DNA from: Bacillus sp. ISL-18
Lineage (GTDB): Bacteria > Bacillota > Bacilli > Bacillales > Cytobacillaceae
Direction of reading: 5' to 3'
DNA length: 64,000 bases
NCBI RefSeq assembly: GCF_018613415.1
Contig: NZ_JAGGQG010000012.1
Location: 124,001-188,000, forward strand
In this document: positions 38,556-52,636 of the stretch, piece by piece
Layout: every line of letters begins with the position of its first letter
Position numbering within the stretch: position 1 is the stretch's first letter
Notes under the pieces: model-generated
What the model was told of the DNA's origin: nothing
Database searches by the model: none
Seen by the model: the letters and a program-made list of their open reading frames with translations, nothing else
Program-made: the position numbers and the translations under genes

Positions 38556-39014
38556 GTGCAGCGGGTAACCAATTGTGTGTTAATCAGAAATAATCAAGTA
38601 TTACTACTGCAAAAACCGCGCCGCGGCTGGTGGGTGGCACCGGGCGGGAAAATGGAACCGGGTGAGTCGGTCCGCGATTCCTGTATTCGCGAGTTCCGCG
38701 AAGAAACGGGCATCTATTTGAAAAATCCACAATTAAAAGGAATTTTTACAATGATTATGAAGGATGCCGACGAGCTGTTGTCCGAGTGGATGATGTTTAC
38801 GTTTGTGGCAACCGATTCTGACGGTGTTGATCTAGATGAGTCAGAAGAAGGCAAGCTTGCCTGGCAGCCGGTTGACCAGATAAAAGGTTTGCCGATGGCA
38901 GCGGGCGATCTACATATCATTGATTATATGATCCATGGTAAAGGAATCATTTATGGCACGTTTACCTATACAAGCGAGTTTGAATTAATTAGTTATCGAT
39001 TAGATCCAAGTTAA
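38556..39014 (+). CDS. yvcI: Nudix hydrolase YvcI
   Basis: 152-residue Nudix enzyme. The Nudix box is complete in GGKMEPGESVRDSCIREFRE, continuing EETG, so it should hydrolyse a nucleoside diphosphate derivative with Mg2+. GTG 38556 has GAGGTG 6 nt upstream and the family starts near QRVTNCVL; ATG 38529 in frame is an alternative. First gene of the rapZ-yvcK-whiA operon, 18 bp before rapZ. The physiological substrate is not evident. Confidence 0.88.
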   Translation: MQRVTNCVLIRNNQVLLLQKPRRGWWVAPGGKMEPGESVRDSCIREFREETGIYLKNPQLKGIFTMIMKDADELLSEWMMFTFVATDSDGVDLDESEEGKLAWQPVDQIKGLPMAAGDLHIIDYMIHGKGIIYGTFTYTSEFELISYRLDPS

Positions 39015-39032
39015 AGAATAGGGGGAATGAAT

Positions 39033-39926
39033 ATGAGTACCGGTTCGACAAGCGAAACCCAGATGGTCATTATCACGGGAATGTCTGGGGCTGGAAAAAC
39101 AGTGGCCATTCAAAGCTTTGAAGATTTGGGATTCTTCTGTGTGGATAATTTACCTCCTACACTCCTGCCTAAATTTCTTGAACTTATGAAGGAATCTGGG
39201 AATAAAATGAATAAAGTTGCTCTTGTCATGGACCTGCGCGGCAGAGAATTCTTTGACCATCTATTTAAAGGATTAGATGAACTGGCAGAGACCTCTTGGG
39301 TAACTCCACAGATTTTATTTTTAGATTCAGATGATGCTACATTGGTGCGCCGATATAAAGAGACGAGACGGACCCATCCGCTTGCGCCAACAGGACTTCC
39401 GCTTGAGGGAATCACATTAGAGAGAGAATTGCTAGAAGAGTTAAAAGGCAGAGCACAGTTAGTTTACAATACATCCCAGATGAAACCGCGTGAATTGCGT
39501 GAGAAAATATTAACTGAATTTACGACAAATAAACAATTAATGTTTACTGTCAATGTCATGTCGTTTGGATTTAAATATGGAATCCCTATCGATGCTGATC
39601 TCGTTTTTGATGTACGCTTTTTGCCGAATCCTCATTATATTGAGCATATGCGTCCAAAAACAGGGTTGGATGAAGAGGTTTCCAATTATGTTTTAAAATG
39701 GAATGAGACCCAGAAGTTTTTGGAAAAGGTAACCGATTTGCTCGGCTTTATGCTTCCGCATTATAAGAGAGAAGGAAAAGCGCAGCTTGTCATTGCGATT
39801 GGCTGTACAGGCGGACAGCACCGTTCCGTTGCCTTAGCTGAAAATATCGGCCGTTTTTTCCAAAATGATTATAAAACGGTTGTTTCTCATCGTGACATTG
39901 AGAGGAGAAAGGAAAAAACAACATGA
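39033..39926 (+). CDS. rapZ: RapZ/YvcJ nucleotide-binding protein
   Basis: 297 residues with Walker A GMSGAGKT near the N-terminus and a conserved C-terminal domain ([20 protein letters not shown]). In E. coli the family is an RNA-binding adaptor; in Bacillus YvcJ has nucleotide-hydrolysis activity and influences competence. ATG 39033 sits 7 nt after AGGGGG; ATG 39027 is too close. The stop overlaps the yvcK start (ATGA), indicating coupled translation. Confidence 0.93.
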   Translation: MSTGSTSETQMVIITGMSGAGKTVAIQSFEDLGFFCVDNLPPTLLPKFLELMKESGNKMNKVALVMDLRGREFFDHLFKGLDELAETSWVTPQILFLDSDDATLVRRYKETRRTHPLAPTGLPLEGITLERELLEELKGRAQLVYNTSQMKPRELREKILTEFTTNKQLMFTVNVMSFGFKYGIPIDADLVFDVRFLPNPHYIEHMRPKTGLDEEVSNYVLKWNETQKFLEKVTDLLGFMLPHYKREGKAQLVIAIGCTGGQHRSVALAENIGRFFQNDYKTVVSHRDIERRKEKTT

Positions 39927-40909
39927 GAGAGTTAGGACAGCCTCGCATTGTCGTAATTGGCGGTGGCACAGGATTACCCGTCTTGCTACGTGGATTAAAA
40001 CAGTATCCTGTTGATATCACCGCCATCGTGACAGTGGCAGATGATGGTGGCAGCTCGGGCCGTTTGCGCGAGAATTTGCATATACCGCCTCCAGGCGACA
40101 TACGCAATGTGTTAGCCTCACTGTCAGATGTTGAACCGCTCGTTGAGGAGATGTTTCAGCATCGCTTTAAAACGGCGAATGAATTATCCGGTCACTCGCT
40201 TGGTAATTTAATTCTGGCCGCAATGACCTCGATAACAGGTAATTTTGTCCATGCGATTCAGGAAATGAGCAAAATCTTAAATGTACGTGGGAAGGTCTTG
40301 CCGGCAGCGAACCAAAGCGTTGTCTTACATGCTGAGATGGAGGACGGTGCCATCGTTTCGGGGGAATCAAAAATTCCTTATTCAGGGAAAAAAATTAAAA
40401 AGGTTTATCTTACCTCCAAAAGCAGTATCCGGCCTTTACCGGAGTCGATTCAAGCCATTCGACAGGCTGATTTAATTATTATCGGACCAGGAAGTCTGTA
40501 TACGAGTATTTTACCGAATCTCCTTGTTCCGCGCTTAGGTGATGAGGTGTGCCACTCCCTAGCCAAAAAGGTTTATATCTGCAATTTAATGACGCAGGCC
40601 GGAGAAACACATGGCTTTACGGCGAGTGATCATGTAAAGGCCATCTATGATCATATGAATTGTGCCTTTATCAATACCATTCTTGTCAATAATGAAGAAA
40701 TCCCGCCTGATATCCAACTACGCTATAATGAAGAATTAGCAGACCCTGTCCAATACGATTTACAAAAGCTATCCGAACTCGGTCTTGAAGTCGTTCATGC
40801 GGATATTGCTTATCAGGAAAATGGGGCATTGAGGCATGATCCAAAAAAGGTCGCAAAAATTTTATATAATTTACTGATTGATGAAACTAAAAAGCGATAT
40901 GAATCGTAA
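39923..40909 (+). CDS. yvcK: YvcK (gluconeogenesis factor)
   Basis: 328-residue UDP-sugar-binding Rossmann-like protein of the CofD/YvcK family, needed in Bacillus for growth on gluconeogenic carbon and for normal cell shape. The N-terminal [17 protein letters not shown] is the nucleotide-binding loop; [12 protein letters not shown] and [20 protein letters not shown] are family signatures. It starts within the last codon of rapZ. Confidence 0.94.
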   Translation: MRELGQPRIVVIGGGTGLPVLLRGLKQYPVDITAIVTVADDGGSSGRLRENLHIPPPGDIRNVLASLSDVEPLVEEMFQHRFKTANELSGHSLGNLILAAMTSITGNFVHAIQEMSKILNVRGKVLPAANQSVVLHAEMEDGAIVSGESKIPYSGKKIKKVYLTSKSSIRPLPESIQAIRQADLIIIGPGSLYTSILPNLLVPRLGDEVCHSLAKKVYICNLMTQAGETHGFTASDHVKAIYDHMNCAFINTILVNNEEIPPDIQLRYNEELADPVQYDLQKLSELGLEVVHADIAYQENGALRHDPKKVAKILYNLLIDETKKRYES

Positions 40910-40968
40910 TAAGTAGTACAATAAAGTTTATAAATTTGTTCCATTCAGTTTAATTAGGTGGTGAGGGG

Positions 40969-41928
40969 ATGTCTTTCGCTTCGGAGACCAAAAAAGAATT
41001 AACTAACTTGGAAGTGAAAACTTGCTGTAATCTTTCTGAGCTATCAGCATTGATTCGTATGAATGGTTCCCTTTCCTTTTCGAATCGTAAGTTAGTTGTC
41101 GATATTCAAACCGAAAATGCGGCGATTGCCAGAAGAATCTATACATTATTAAAAAAAAGCTATCAAGTGCAGGTAGAACTTCTAGTTCGAAAAAAGATGC
41201 GCTTGAAAAAGAACAATGTTTACATTGTCCGCTTAGCTGAGCAGGCTAAGGAAATTTTAGAGGATACGAAAATACTTGGTGAAGGATTTACCATCATTCA
41301 TGATATTTCGCCGGATTTGATCAAGAAGAAGTGTTGTAAGCGTTCTTATTTGCGTGGTGCATTTCTCGCTGGCGGCTCGGTCAATAACCCGGAGACTTCT
41401 TCCTATCATTTGGAAATTGCTTCGCTCTATAAAGAACATAATGATTCTTTATGCGAATTAATGAATACATTTGGATTGAATAGTAAAACCCTTGAACGTA
41501 AAAAAGGATTTATCACCTACTTAAAGGAAGCCGAGAAGATTACGGAATTTCTCAATATCGTGGGTGCCCATAATGCCTTGCTTCGTTTTGAAGATGTAAG
41601 GATCGTCAGGGACATGCGAAACTCCGTTAATCGCTTAGTAAACTGTGAAACAGCCAATCTAAATAAAACGATTGGTGCATCGATCAGACAGGTGGAAAAC
41701 ATCCGCTTTATTGACTCGACCATTGGACTTCAAGTTTTACCTGATAAGCTGAGGGAGATCGCGGAGCTCCGTGTTCAATATCCTGATGTCACGTTGAAAG
41801 AATTAGGGGAAATGGTTTCCGGTGGTACCATTAGTAAATCTGGAATTAATCACCGTTTAAGAAAAATCGATGAGATTGCTGACAAGCTCCGTATTGGAGA
41901 AGTAACGTCACATACTCACAGTTTTTAA
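40969..41928 (+). CDS. whiA: WhiA sporulation/cell-division regulator
   Basis: 319 residues: an N-terminal WhiA domain, a central LAGLIDADG-like fold seen in [21 protein letters not shown], and a C-terminal HTH ([20 protein letters not shown]). It is a DNA-binding protein lacking endonuclease function, affecting chromosome segregation and division. ATG with GGTGGTGAGGGG upstream. Third member of the yvcK operon, before crh. Confidence 0.94.
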   Translation: MSFASETKKELTNLEVKTCCNLSELSALIRMNGSLSFSNRKLVVDIQTENAAIARRIYTLLKKSYQVQVELLVRKKMRLKKNNVYIVRLAEQAKEILEDTKILGEGFTIIHDISPDLIKKKCCKRSYLRGAFLAGGSVNNPETSSYHLEIASLYKEHNDSLCELMNTFGLNSKTLERKKGFITYLKEAEKITEFLNIVGAHNALLRFEDVRIVRDMRNSVNRLVNCETANLNKTIGASIRQVENIRFIDSTIGLQVLPDKLREIAELRVQYPDVTLKELGEMVSGGTISKSGINHRLRKIDEIADKLRIGEVTSHTHSF

Positions 41929-41986
41929 ATGTGTAATATGTGTAATATTTAACAAGTATAATAAAACAACTTGAGGAGGAATTATT

Positions 41987-42244
41987 ATGTTGGTAAAAGA
42001 AATAGAAGTAAAATTAAAAACAGGTCTTCAAGCACGTCCTGCAGCTCTTTTTGTTCAAGAAGCAAATCGGTTTTCCGCAGATATTTTTCTGGAGAAGGAT
42101 GGCAAGAAGGTAAATGCGAAAAGTATTATGGGATTAATGAGCCTTGCTGTTGGTTCAGGGGTTTTGATTAATATCATTGCCGATGGGGAAGATGAAGAGA
42201 AAGCTATTGTGGTGTTATCAGATTTTATTCAAAAAGAACAGTAA
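41987..42244 (+). CDS. crh: Catabolite repression HPr-like protein Crh
   Basis: 85-residue HPr-fold protein. Position 15 is Gln (TGLQARPAA) where HPr carries the phosphorylatable His, and the regulatory Ser46 is kept in NAKSIMGLMSLAV. This identifies Crh, which when Ser-phosphorylated acts as a CcpA co-repressor. ATG with GAGGAGGAA upstream. Relevant here because several cre-like sites lie in the inositol region. Confidence 0.94.
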   Translation: MLVKEIEVKLKTGLQARPAALFVQEANRFSADIFLEKDGKKVNAKSIMGLMSLAVGSGVLINIIADGEDEEKAIVVLSDFIQKEQ

Positions 42245-42249
42245 TAAAG

Positions 42250-42279
42250 AAGGATTCGGCACAGGCTGAATCCTTTTTT
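42250..42279 (+). terminator. Terminator after crh
   Basis: AAGGATTCGGC pairs with GCTGAATCCTT around ACAG with one G.U, then T6. Confidence 0.9.
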
Positions 42280-42306
42280 AATGAAAATACTGAGTTAATC
42301 TTGAAT

Positions 42307-42500
42307 GTTGATTTCCGCTCCAGGCGGCTTCGCTTTCCGCGGGCGTGCCGGGGAGCCTCCTCGGCGCACTTGCGCCTGTGGGCTCTCCCCTGCCCCGTAC
42401 TCCCGCAGGACTTTGAATTTGCTTCCTCGAATCCGCCCACGCACGAAGGAAATGCGATAGCATTTTCGAGGAGTCTTCGCCGCCTTCCGCTCCAATCAAC
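42307..42500. repeat. 194-bp GC-rich structured intergenic element
   Basis: Much richer in GC than its neighbours. Ends are inverted: GTTGATT at 42307 and AATCAAC at 42494, with a second pair GGCGG/CCGCC inside; between these on both sides lies TTCCGCTCC as a direct repeat. Inner hairpins include GGCGCA/TGCGCC and CCTCGAA/TTCGAGG. It resembles the GC-rich repeats I recall as common between genes in Bacillaceae. Open frames on both strands here are artefacts of base composition. Confidence 0.75.
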
Positions 42501-42544
42501 GTGCTAAAACTCAACAATCACCTTTAACATAGTCAAAAAAAAAT

Positions 42545-42573
42545 AAAGCAACCGACGTGATGACGGTTGCTTT
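42545..42573 (-). terminator. Terminator of clpP
   Basis: AAAGCAACCG/CGGTTGCTTT stem with a 9-nt loop; on the minus strand it runs into a long T tract (complement of the A9 at 42535-42543). It may also act on the plus strand. Confidence 0.88.
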
Positions 42574-42577
42574 ACTT

Positions 42578-43183
42578 TTATTTTTTCTCTGTTGTATCAG
42601 TAGGTTTACGAGTGATGATGCTGTCGATAAGGCCGTATTCTTTGGCTCTTTCAGCAGTCATGAAATTATCACGGTCTGTATCGCGTTGAATGACTTCAAG
42701 CGGTTGACCAGTGCGCTCTGCTAAGATACCATTTAATTTTTCGCGAAGGAAAAGAATGCGTTTTGCTGCAATTTCTATTTCTGTTGCTTGACCTTGCGCG
42801 CCGCCTAGTGGCTGATGGATCATCACTTCTGCATTGGGAAGTGCATAGCGTTTTCCTTTTTGTCCGGCAGCAAGCAAGAATGCTCCCATTGAAGCGGCCA
42901 TACCGATACATACGGTTGATACATCTGCTTTAATGTATTGCATGGTATCGTAAATCGCCATTCCAGCTGTGATGCTTCCGCCTGGGCTGTTGATATAAAG
43001 TGTAATATCTTTTTCAGGGTTCTCTGCTTCAAGGAATAATAATTGTGCTACAATGCTGTTAGCTACATTGTCATCGATTGCGCTTCCTAGCATAATAATC
43101 CGGTCTTTTAAGAGACGGGAGTAAATGTCATAGGCTCTTTCGCCGCGGTTTGTTTGTTCAATAACTGTAGGAATCAAATTCAT
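42578..43183 (-). CDS. clpP: ATP-dependent Clp protease proteolytic subunit
   Basis: 201-residue serine protease that forms the ClpP double-ring chamber with ClpC/ClpX/ClpE. Catalytic triad: Ser in [11 protein letters not shown], His in VMIHQPLGG, Asp in [12 protein letters not shown]. The start ATG at 43183 is followed by [20 protein letters not shown] and preceded by AAAGGAGG; the longer upstream frame adds non-family residues. Upstream lie a sigma-A-type promoter and a CtsR box. Confidence 0.96.
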   Translation of the reverse strand: MNLIPTVIEQTNRGERAYDIYSRLLKDRIIMLGSAIDDNVANSIVAQLLFLEAENPEKDITLYINSPGGSITAGMAIYDTMQYIKADVSTVCIGMAASMGAFLLAAGQKGKRYALPNAEVMIHQPLGGAQGQATEIEIAAKRILFLREKLNGILAERTGQPLEVIQRDTDRDNFMTAERAKEYGLIDSIITRKPTDTTEKK

Positions 43184-43229
43184 TTTTCTTCCTCCTTTGA
43201 TTAGAAAAGGTAAAAGCTTATGTAATAGT

Positions 43230-43259
43230 ATCATACACTGATGGTCAATAAAGGTCAAA
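43230..43259 (-). promoter_or_regulatory. clpP promoter with CtsR operator
   Basis: On the minus strand: TTGACC (43258-43253), 17-bp spacer, TATGAT (43235-43230). The plus-strand sequence GGTCAATAAAGGTCAAA at 43243-43259 matches the CtsR heptad direct repeat and covers the -35, so class III heat-shock repression is expected. Confidence 0.88.
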
Positions 43260-43389
43260 CAGTTTGCCTTCTAAAATGTTCGACAACTTTCCCATCATCA
43301 GGATAACCATTTCTCGTAAATTTAAAACCTATTTGCTGCTTGCAATTATCGAGAATGTAACATATAATATAAAAGTCGCTAATATTTAT

Positions 43390-43461
43390 GCGCTCGTGGT
43401 GCAACGGATAGCACGTAAGATTCCGGTTCTTAAAATGGGGGTTCGATTCCCTCCGAGCGCG
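43390..43461 (+). tRNA. tRNA-Arg (anticodon CCG)
   Basis: 72-nt cloverleaf: acceptor GCGCTCG/CGAGCGC, D stem GTGC/GCAC, anticodon stem TAAGA/TCTTA around loop TTCCGGT giving CCG, and a T arm with TTCGATT. CCA is not encoded. A single tRNA near clpP matches the Bacillus layout. Confidence 0.95.
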
Positions 43462-43463
43462 TC

Positions 43464-43503
43464 AAAAATATCACTGTGTTTTAAACACAGTGATATTTTT
43501 TTT
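43464..43503 (+). terminator. Terminator after tRNA-Arg
   Basis: 18-bp near-perfect palindrome AAAAATATCACTGTGTTT with its complement, followed by more T. The minimal loop and the A/T symmetry suggest bidirectional use. 43504-43664 holds no gene. Confidence 0.9.
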
Positions 43504-43664
43504 GTTCTTTTTTAGGTGTGCAAAAATTACTATCGTAAGAAAATAAAATAAAAAGGTTTGAACAAACTTGAAAATTAGGGTTCCTTTTTTTGGTTTGATT
43601 AAATCTTCTAATAATTTAACACGGATATCCACTCATCGTGTAAAATAGAAAAGGAGGGGTGAAC

Positions 43665-44987
43665 ATGATGGATTTAAAACCGGGTTTATGGCAGCAGCAA
43701 ACATTAAAATTAACCATGACGCAGGAGTTGTCGCAGGCAATCGCCTTATTGCAGTATTCTGCCCAGGAGCTGGCTGCATTTTTAGAAGATAAGGCATTGG
43801 AAAATCCTCTCCTAAAAGTCGAAAATGTGAATGTTAAACCGATGAATCCGCTGATCGACCGTAACCGTCGGAAGCATCAAAAGTCGGAAAAGGACTGGAT
43901 TGAACAGATTGCAGACAAACCCTTTTCTCTTGAGGAATACTTACTCTCTCAACTTAACATTAAAAACTTAACGGCTGAGCAAATGAAAGTGATTCGGCAC
44001 TTGATCAAAAATATAGATGGAAACGGTTACTTTACTGGGAGTCTTTCTGAAATTGCCCTAAAATTGCAGGTGGAGTTAGACATCATTGAGGACTGCCTCG
44101 CGATTATTCAAACACTGGAGCCGGCTGGCATTGGGGCAAGAGATTTGCAAGAATGTTTAGCTTTGCAATGTTATTATAAAAATCCAAACAACGAACTAGC
44201 GCAAACGATTCTATCAACATACTTTGTGCCCTTTGCTGAAAAAAAGTGGAAGCCGATTGCAAAAGAATTAGGTGTGAGCTTGAAGGATCTGCAAGATGTT
44301 TTTGATGAAATCCAGCAGCTCAACCCAAAACCTGGTGCATTACTCCATCAGGAGCCAACTACCTATATTATTCCCGATGCGATTATTGAGCAAACCAATG
44401 AGGGATTAACGGTCCGAATGTTTGATGAATCTCTGCCGCGGATTCGGTTTAATGAGCCTTATTATCAAAAGTTTCATAAACAAAATCAGCAGGTCAGCCG
44501 TTTCCTGCAGGATAAAGTACAGGACTACCAATGGATTTTAAAAAGTATTGAACAACGGAAAGAAACCCTTACGAAGGTTGTTGCCAAGATTGTTGAAAAA
44601 CAACCGGCCTTTTTTCAAAAGGGAAGCCAATATTTAGTACCCATGACGATGAAAGAGATCGCCAGTGAACTTGAAATCCATGAATCTACCGTCAGCCGGG
44701 CTGTCCGGGAAAAATATGTGCAAACACCAATAGGCACTTATCCATTAAAAACTTTTTTCACTAGTACCATTCAAACCGCAGACGATGAGAGTACATCTTC
44801 CACACTGGTAAAGAATGAAATTGGTTTCTTGGTGGCCCAGGAAAATAAGGAAAAACCGCTATCGGACCAAGAGATGGTTGAACTGCTGAAGGGGCAAAAG
44901 GGAATCCTCGTTTCACGAAGAACCGTGGCTAAGTACCGGGAGCAGCTAGGCATTCCGTCCTCAGCAAAAAGGAAACGGTTTGTGTAA
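43665..44987 (+). CDS. rpoN: RNA polymerase sigma-54 factor
   Basis: 440-residue sigma-54 (SigL). The N-terminal Gln/Leu-rich activator-contact region is seen in LWQQQTLKLTMTQELSQAIA, a core-binding middle domain follows, then the HTH ASELEIHESTVSRAVREKY and the C-terminal RpoN box RRTVAKYREQL. ATG 43665 (or 43668) has AAGGAGGGG 5-8 nt upstream; the GTG at 43659 overlaps it. In Bacillus it serves amino-acid and levan catabolism with bacterial enhancer-binding proteins, none of which is in this window. Confidence 0.93.
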   Translation: MMDLKPGLWQQQTLKLTMTQELSQAIALLQYSAQELAAFLEDKALENPLLKVENVNVKPMNPLIDRNRRKHQKSEKDWIEQIADKPFSLEEYLLSQLNIKNLTAEQMKVIRHLIKNIDGNGYFTGSLSEIALKLQVELDIIEDCLAIIQTLEPAGIGARDLQECLALQCYYKNPNNELAQTILSTYFVPFAEKKWKPIAKELGVSLKDLQDVFDEIQQLNPKPGALLHQEPTTYIIPDAIIEQTNEGLTVRMFDESLPRIRFNEPYYQKFHKQNQQVSRFLQDKVQDYQWILKSIEQRKETLTKVVAKIVEKQPAFFQKGSQYLVPMTMKEIASELEIHESTVSRAVREKYVQTPIGTYPLKTFFTSTIQTADDESTSSTLVKNEIGFLVAQENKEKPLSDQEMVELLKGQKGILVSRRTVAKYREQLGIPSSAKRKRFV

Positions 44988-45007
44988 TTAAGGAAAGGAA
45001 AAAAGAA

Positions 45008-45250
45008 ATGCAGACAATCACGTTATATACTAGAAAACGCTGTCCGCTCTGTGACAAAGCGAAAAATACTATTTTAGAATTGCAAGAGGATTGGAAGTTT
45101 CGCCTTGAAGAAATCGATATTGACTCAAGTGATGAATTAACCGAACTTTATGGTCTCATGATTCCGGTTGTTCATATCGATGGAGAAGAAGTGGGATTTG
45201 GCTTTGTTGACAAAATTGACATAAGTAATCGTTTGCAAGAAAAAAACTGA
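45008..45250 (+). CDS. Glutaredoxin-family thiol protein
   Basis: 80-residue thioredoxin-fold protein with the redox motif CPLC at residues 12-15 in LYTRKRCPLCDKAKNTILEL and the cis-Pro in MIPVVHIDG. It fits the short glutaredoxin-like/DUF836 group. It starts 20 bp after rpoN and ends just before the cggR promoter. Cytosolic; partner unknown. Confidence 0.85.
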   Translation: MQTITLYTRKRCPLCDKAKNTILELQEDWKFRLEEIDIDSSDELTELYGLMIPVVHIDGEEVGFGFVDKIDISNRLQEKN

Positions 45251-45260
45251 GGTAAATGAG

Positions 45261-45289
45261 TTGAAATGAATATTTACTCCTGTTACAAT
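45261..45289 (+). promoter_or_regulatory. cggR-gapA operon promoter
   Basis: TTGAAA at 45261, 17-bp spacer, TACAAT at 45284; start near 45296, upstream of the CggR operator. Confidence 0.8.
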
Positions 45290-45325
45290 GAAAAACGTAG
45301 TAGGGGTGATTTTTTTTAGCGTAGG

Positions 45326-45361
45326 TGGGACATAATTTGTCTATGGTGGACATTTTACGAC
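45326..45361. promoter_or_regulatory. CggR operator
   Basis: Two direct repeats: TGGGAC-N6-TGTC and GTGGAC-N6-CGAC separated by 4 nt. This fits the known CGGGAC-N6-TGTC-N4-CGGGAC-N6-TGTC pattern, so elongating polymerase would be blocked until fructose-1,6-bisphosphate releases CggR. Confidence 0.85.
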
Positions 45362-45392
45362 CAACTACATATAATAAAGGAGCATGCAGTTC

Positions 45393-46415
45393 ATGCAGTC
45401 ATTTATTGATATCCAAAAAAGATTATTACCCGATCTCCTTCAAATCCTGCAGAAGCGACACACCATTTTACGATACATAGGATACATGCAGCCAGTAGGA
45501 AGAAGGAGCTTAGCTGTCAGCCTTGGGCTTACCGAAAGAATACTTCGCAGTGAAGTAGACTTCCTTAAAGAGCAAAATCTTATTCATACCAATAATGTAG
45601 GAATGAGTTTAACGTCGGAAGGGAAAAATTTACTTGAAGATTTAGAAGGTTTAATGCGTGAGCTAAAGGGTATAGACGTCATGGAACTAGAATTAAAACA
45701 CCGGCTCGGCATTAAAAAGGTGATTATTGTCCCTGGTGATAGCGACGAATCATCGTTGGTCAAAGGTGAACTCGGCAAGGCTACTGCATCTTGTATGAAA
45801 AAGCTTCTAGGCGGAAAAAATATCATCGCTGTGACTGGCGGTTCCACAATGGCAGCCGTCGCGGAAAGACTTTCACCCGATTTAACCCAAAAGGAATTAC
45901 TATTTGTTCCGGCAAGGGGAGGGGTTGGTGAAGATGTACATAATCAGGCAAACACGATTTGCTCGAATATGGCACACAACACTGATTCCCGGCATCGAGT
46001 TTTATATGTTCCAGGTCAGGTTAGTTCGGAAATTTACGAATCTCTGATCAAAGAGCCCGATATCCACGAGGTCTTAACTTTAATTCAATCAGCCAGCATG
46101 GTTCTCCATGGAATTGGAGATGCTATTACAATGGCTGAGCGGCGAAAAACCAACCCTGATACTAAGATGAAACTTGAAGAAGGGAAGGCTGTTGGCGAGG
46201 CATTTGGGTATTATTTTAACGAAGAGGGCGAGATTGTCCATAAGGTTCTAACAATTGGGCTTCAGCTCGAAGATCTAGAGCATATCCCTAATGTAATTGC
46301 GGTTGCAGGCGGGATATCAAAAGCCAAGGCAATAAAGGCCTATTTAAAACAAGCACCGAAATCGACGATTCTTATTACCGATGAAGGTGCAGCAAAAACG
46401 TTATTGAAAGGGTAA
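45393..46415 (+). CDS. cggR: Central glycolytic genes regulator CggR
   Basis: 340-residue SorC-family repressor of lower glycolysis. N-terminal winged-HTH region RRSLAVSLGLTERILRSEVD and a C-terminal sugar-phosphate-binding domain (VTGGSTMAAVAERL, FVPARGGVGEDV, GIGDA). ATG 45393 has AAAGGAG 10 nt upstream and matches family starts; ATG 45384 is too close to the site. First gene of cggR-gapA-pgk-tpiA-gpmI-eno, autoregulated at 45326. Confidence 0.94.
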   Translation: MQSFIDIQKRLLPDLLQILQKRHTILRYIGYMQPVGRRSLAVSLGLTERILRSEVDFLKEQNLIHTNNVGMSLTSEGKNLLEDLEGLMRELKGIDVMELELKHRLGIKKVIIVPGDSDESSLVKGELGKATASCMKKLLGGKNIIAVTGGSTMAAVAERLSPDLTQKELLFVPARGGVGEDVHNQANTICSNMAHNTDSRHRVLYVPGQVSSEIYESLIKEPDIHEVLTLIQSASMVLHGIGDAITMAERRKTNPDTKMKLEEGKAVGEAFGYYFNEEGEIVHKVLTIGLQLEDLEHIPNVIAVAGGISKAKAIKAYLKQAPKSTILITDEGAAKTLLKG

Positions 46416-46425
46416 TTCCTTTTAA

Positions 46426-47472
<1,047 letters not shown>

Positions 47473-47599
47473 TCCTTAAGATTATATAATGTTTTCCAAA
47501 GGGGAGCGGGGAAGATTCCCCCTCCTTTTTTACTTTATGAGCTTTCAACAATATTCAAGCGGCTGTCATGACACCGCACATACTGGAGGTCCTTTACAC

Positions 47600-48784
47600 A
47601 TGAACAAGAAAACACTTAAGGATATCGATGTAAAAGGCAAACGCGTTTTTTGCCGCGTAGATTTTAACGTTCCCATGCAGGATGGAAAAATCACAGACGA
47701 AACACGGATTCGCGCAGCATTACCAACAATTCAATACTTGATGGAACAAGGAGCAAAGGTTATTTTAGCCAGCCACTTTGGCCGTCCAAAAGGGCAAGTG
47801 GTCGAAGAAATGCGCCTTACTCCTGTTGGTGTAAGACTTTCTGAGCTGCTCGGCAAAGAAGTGAAAAAAGCGGATGAGGCATATGGCGATTCTGTTAAAG
47901 CGATGATTGATACAATGAGTGAAGGCGATGTTCTTCTTCTTGAAAATGTTCGTTTCTATCCTGGTGAAGAGAAGAATGACCCTGAATTAGCAAAAGCTTT
48001 CGCTGAACTTGCGGATGTTTATGTAAACGACGCATTTGGTGCGGCTCACCGTGCCCATGCCTCAACAGAAGGTATTGCTCACAACCTCCCTGCAGTTTCA
48101 GGTTTCTTAATGGAAAAAGAACTTGATGTGCTTGGCAAAGCTCTATCAAACCCTGAACGTCCTTTTACAGCGATCATCGGTGGTGCGAAAGTAAAGGACA
48201 AAATCGGTGTAATCGAAAACCTGCTTGAACTAGTGGATAACTTAATCATTGGCGGTGGATTGGCTTATACATTCGTTAAAGCTCAAGGCCATGAAGTGGG
48301 TAAATCATTACTAGAAGCAGACAAACTCGACCTAGCAAATTCTTTCATTGAAAAGGCAAAACAAAAAGGTGTTAACTTCCTTATGCCGGTTGATGTGGTA
48401 GTAGCTGACGATTTCTCTGCTGATGCCAATAAAAAAGTCGTTTCAATCGAAGAAATCCCTGCTGATTGGGAAGCTCTTGATATCGGACCAAAAACAAGAG
48501 AAATTTATAGTGATGTGATCAAAAATTCAAAGCTTGTGATCTGGAATGGACCAATGGGCGTATTTGAAATTGATGCCTTTGCTGGCGGTACAAAAGCGGT
48601 TGCAGAAGCACTTGCTGAATCAGAAGGTACATATTCCGTTATTGGCGGCGGAGACTCAGCAGCTGCAGTTGAAAAGTTCAACTTAGCAGACAAAATGAGC
48701 CATATCTCCACAGGCGGCGGAGCATCTCTTGAGTTTATGGAAGGTAAAGCACTTCCTGGCGTCGTGGCATTGAACGATAAATAA
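47600..48784 (+). CDS. pgk: Phosphoglycerate kinase
   Basis: 394-residue kinase making ATP from 1,3-bisphosphoglycerate. Substrate-binding RVDFNVPM near residue 20, ASHFGRPKG, and the nucleotide loop [12 protein letters not shown] near the C-terminus. ATG 47600 has TGGAGGT about 10 nt upstream; the longer frame back to 47489 has no family residues. The 127-bp gap after gapA shows GGGGAGCGGGGAAGATTCCCCCTCC, a possible mRNA processing hairpin. Confidence 0.97.
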   Translation: MNKKTLKDIDVKGKRVFCRVDFNVPMQDGKITDETRIRAALPTIQYLMEQGAKVILASHFGRPKGQVVEEMRLTPVGVRLSELLGKEVKKADEAYGDSVKAMIDTMSEGDVLLLENVRFYPGEEKNDPELAKAFAELADVYVNDAFGAAHRAHASTEGIAHNLPAVSGFLMEKELDVLGKALSNPERPFTAIIGGAKVKDKIGVIENLLELVDNLIIGGGLAYTFVKAQGHEVGKSLLEADKLDLANSFIEKAKQKGVNFLMPVDVVVADDFSADANKKVVSIEEIPADWEALDIGPKTREIYSDVIKNSKLVIWNGPMGVFEIDAFAGGTKAVAEALAESEGTYSVIGGGDSAAAVEKFNLADKMSHISTGGGASLEFMEGKALPGVVALNDK

Positions 48785-48855
48785 GATTAACAAATTTTTT
48801 AATATATTTACAAAGTTACGGTAGATATTAACCATTTTTTGATAGATAGTAATAA

Positions 48856-51178
<2,323 letters not shown>

Positions 51179-51205
51179 ATTATTCTTTTTAAGGAGAGAA
51201 ATTAA

Positions 51206-52504
<1,299 letters not shown>

Positions 52505-52517
52505 TTCTATATAAGGT

Positions 52518-52550
52518 AAGCCCTCGTTTCTAGTGAACGGGGGCTTTTTT
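52518..52550 (+). terminator. Terminator of the glycolytic operon
   Basis: AAGCCCTCGTT pairs with AACGGGGGCTT (one G.U) across 7 nt, followed by T6 in total. Confidence 0.92.
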
Positions 52551-52636
52551 AATTCCTGAAAATGTCAAGCAGGGAAATCGCAAGGTTGTGTTTAATAATA
52601 CAATAAACAACTTGCGATAGGGATTGGGGTAAAACG

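Noticed and set aside
40969..41928. Second LAGLIDADG homing endonuclease
   Set aside because: This is WhiA, which shares the fold but has the WhiA N-domain and C-terminal HTH and lies in its conserved operon.
41987..42244. HPr (ptsH)
   Set aside because: Position 15 is Gln instead of His and the gene follows whiA, so it is Crh.
42278..42517. Several frames on both strands in the GC-rich element
   Set aside because: Low stop frequency due to base composition; Arg/Pro/Gly-rich translations and no ribosome sites.
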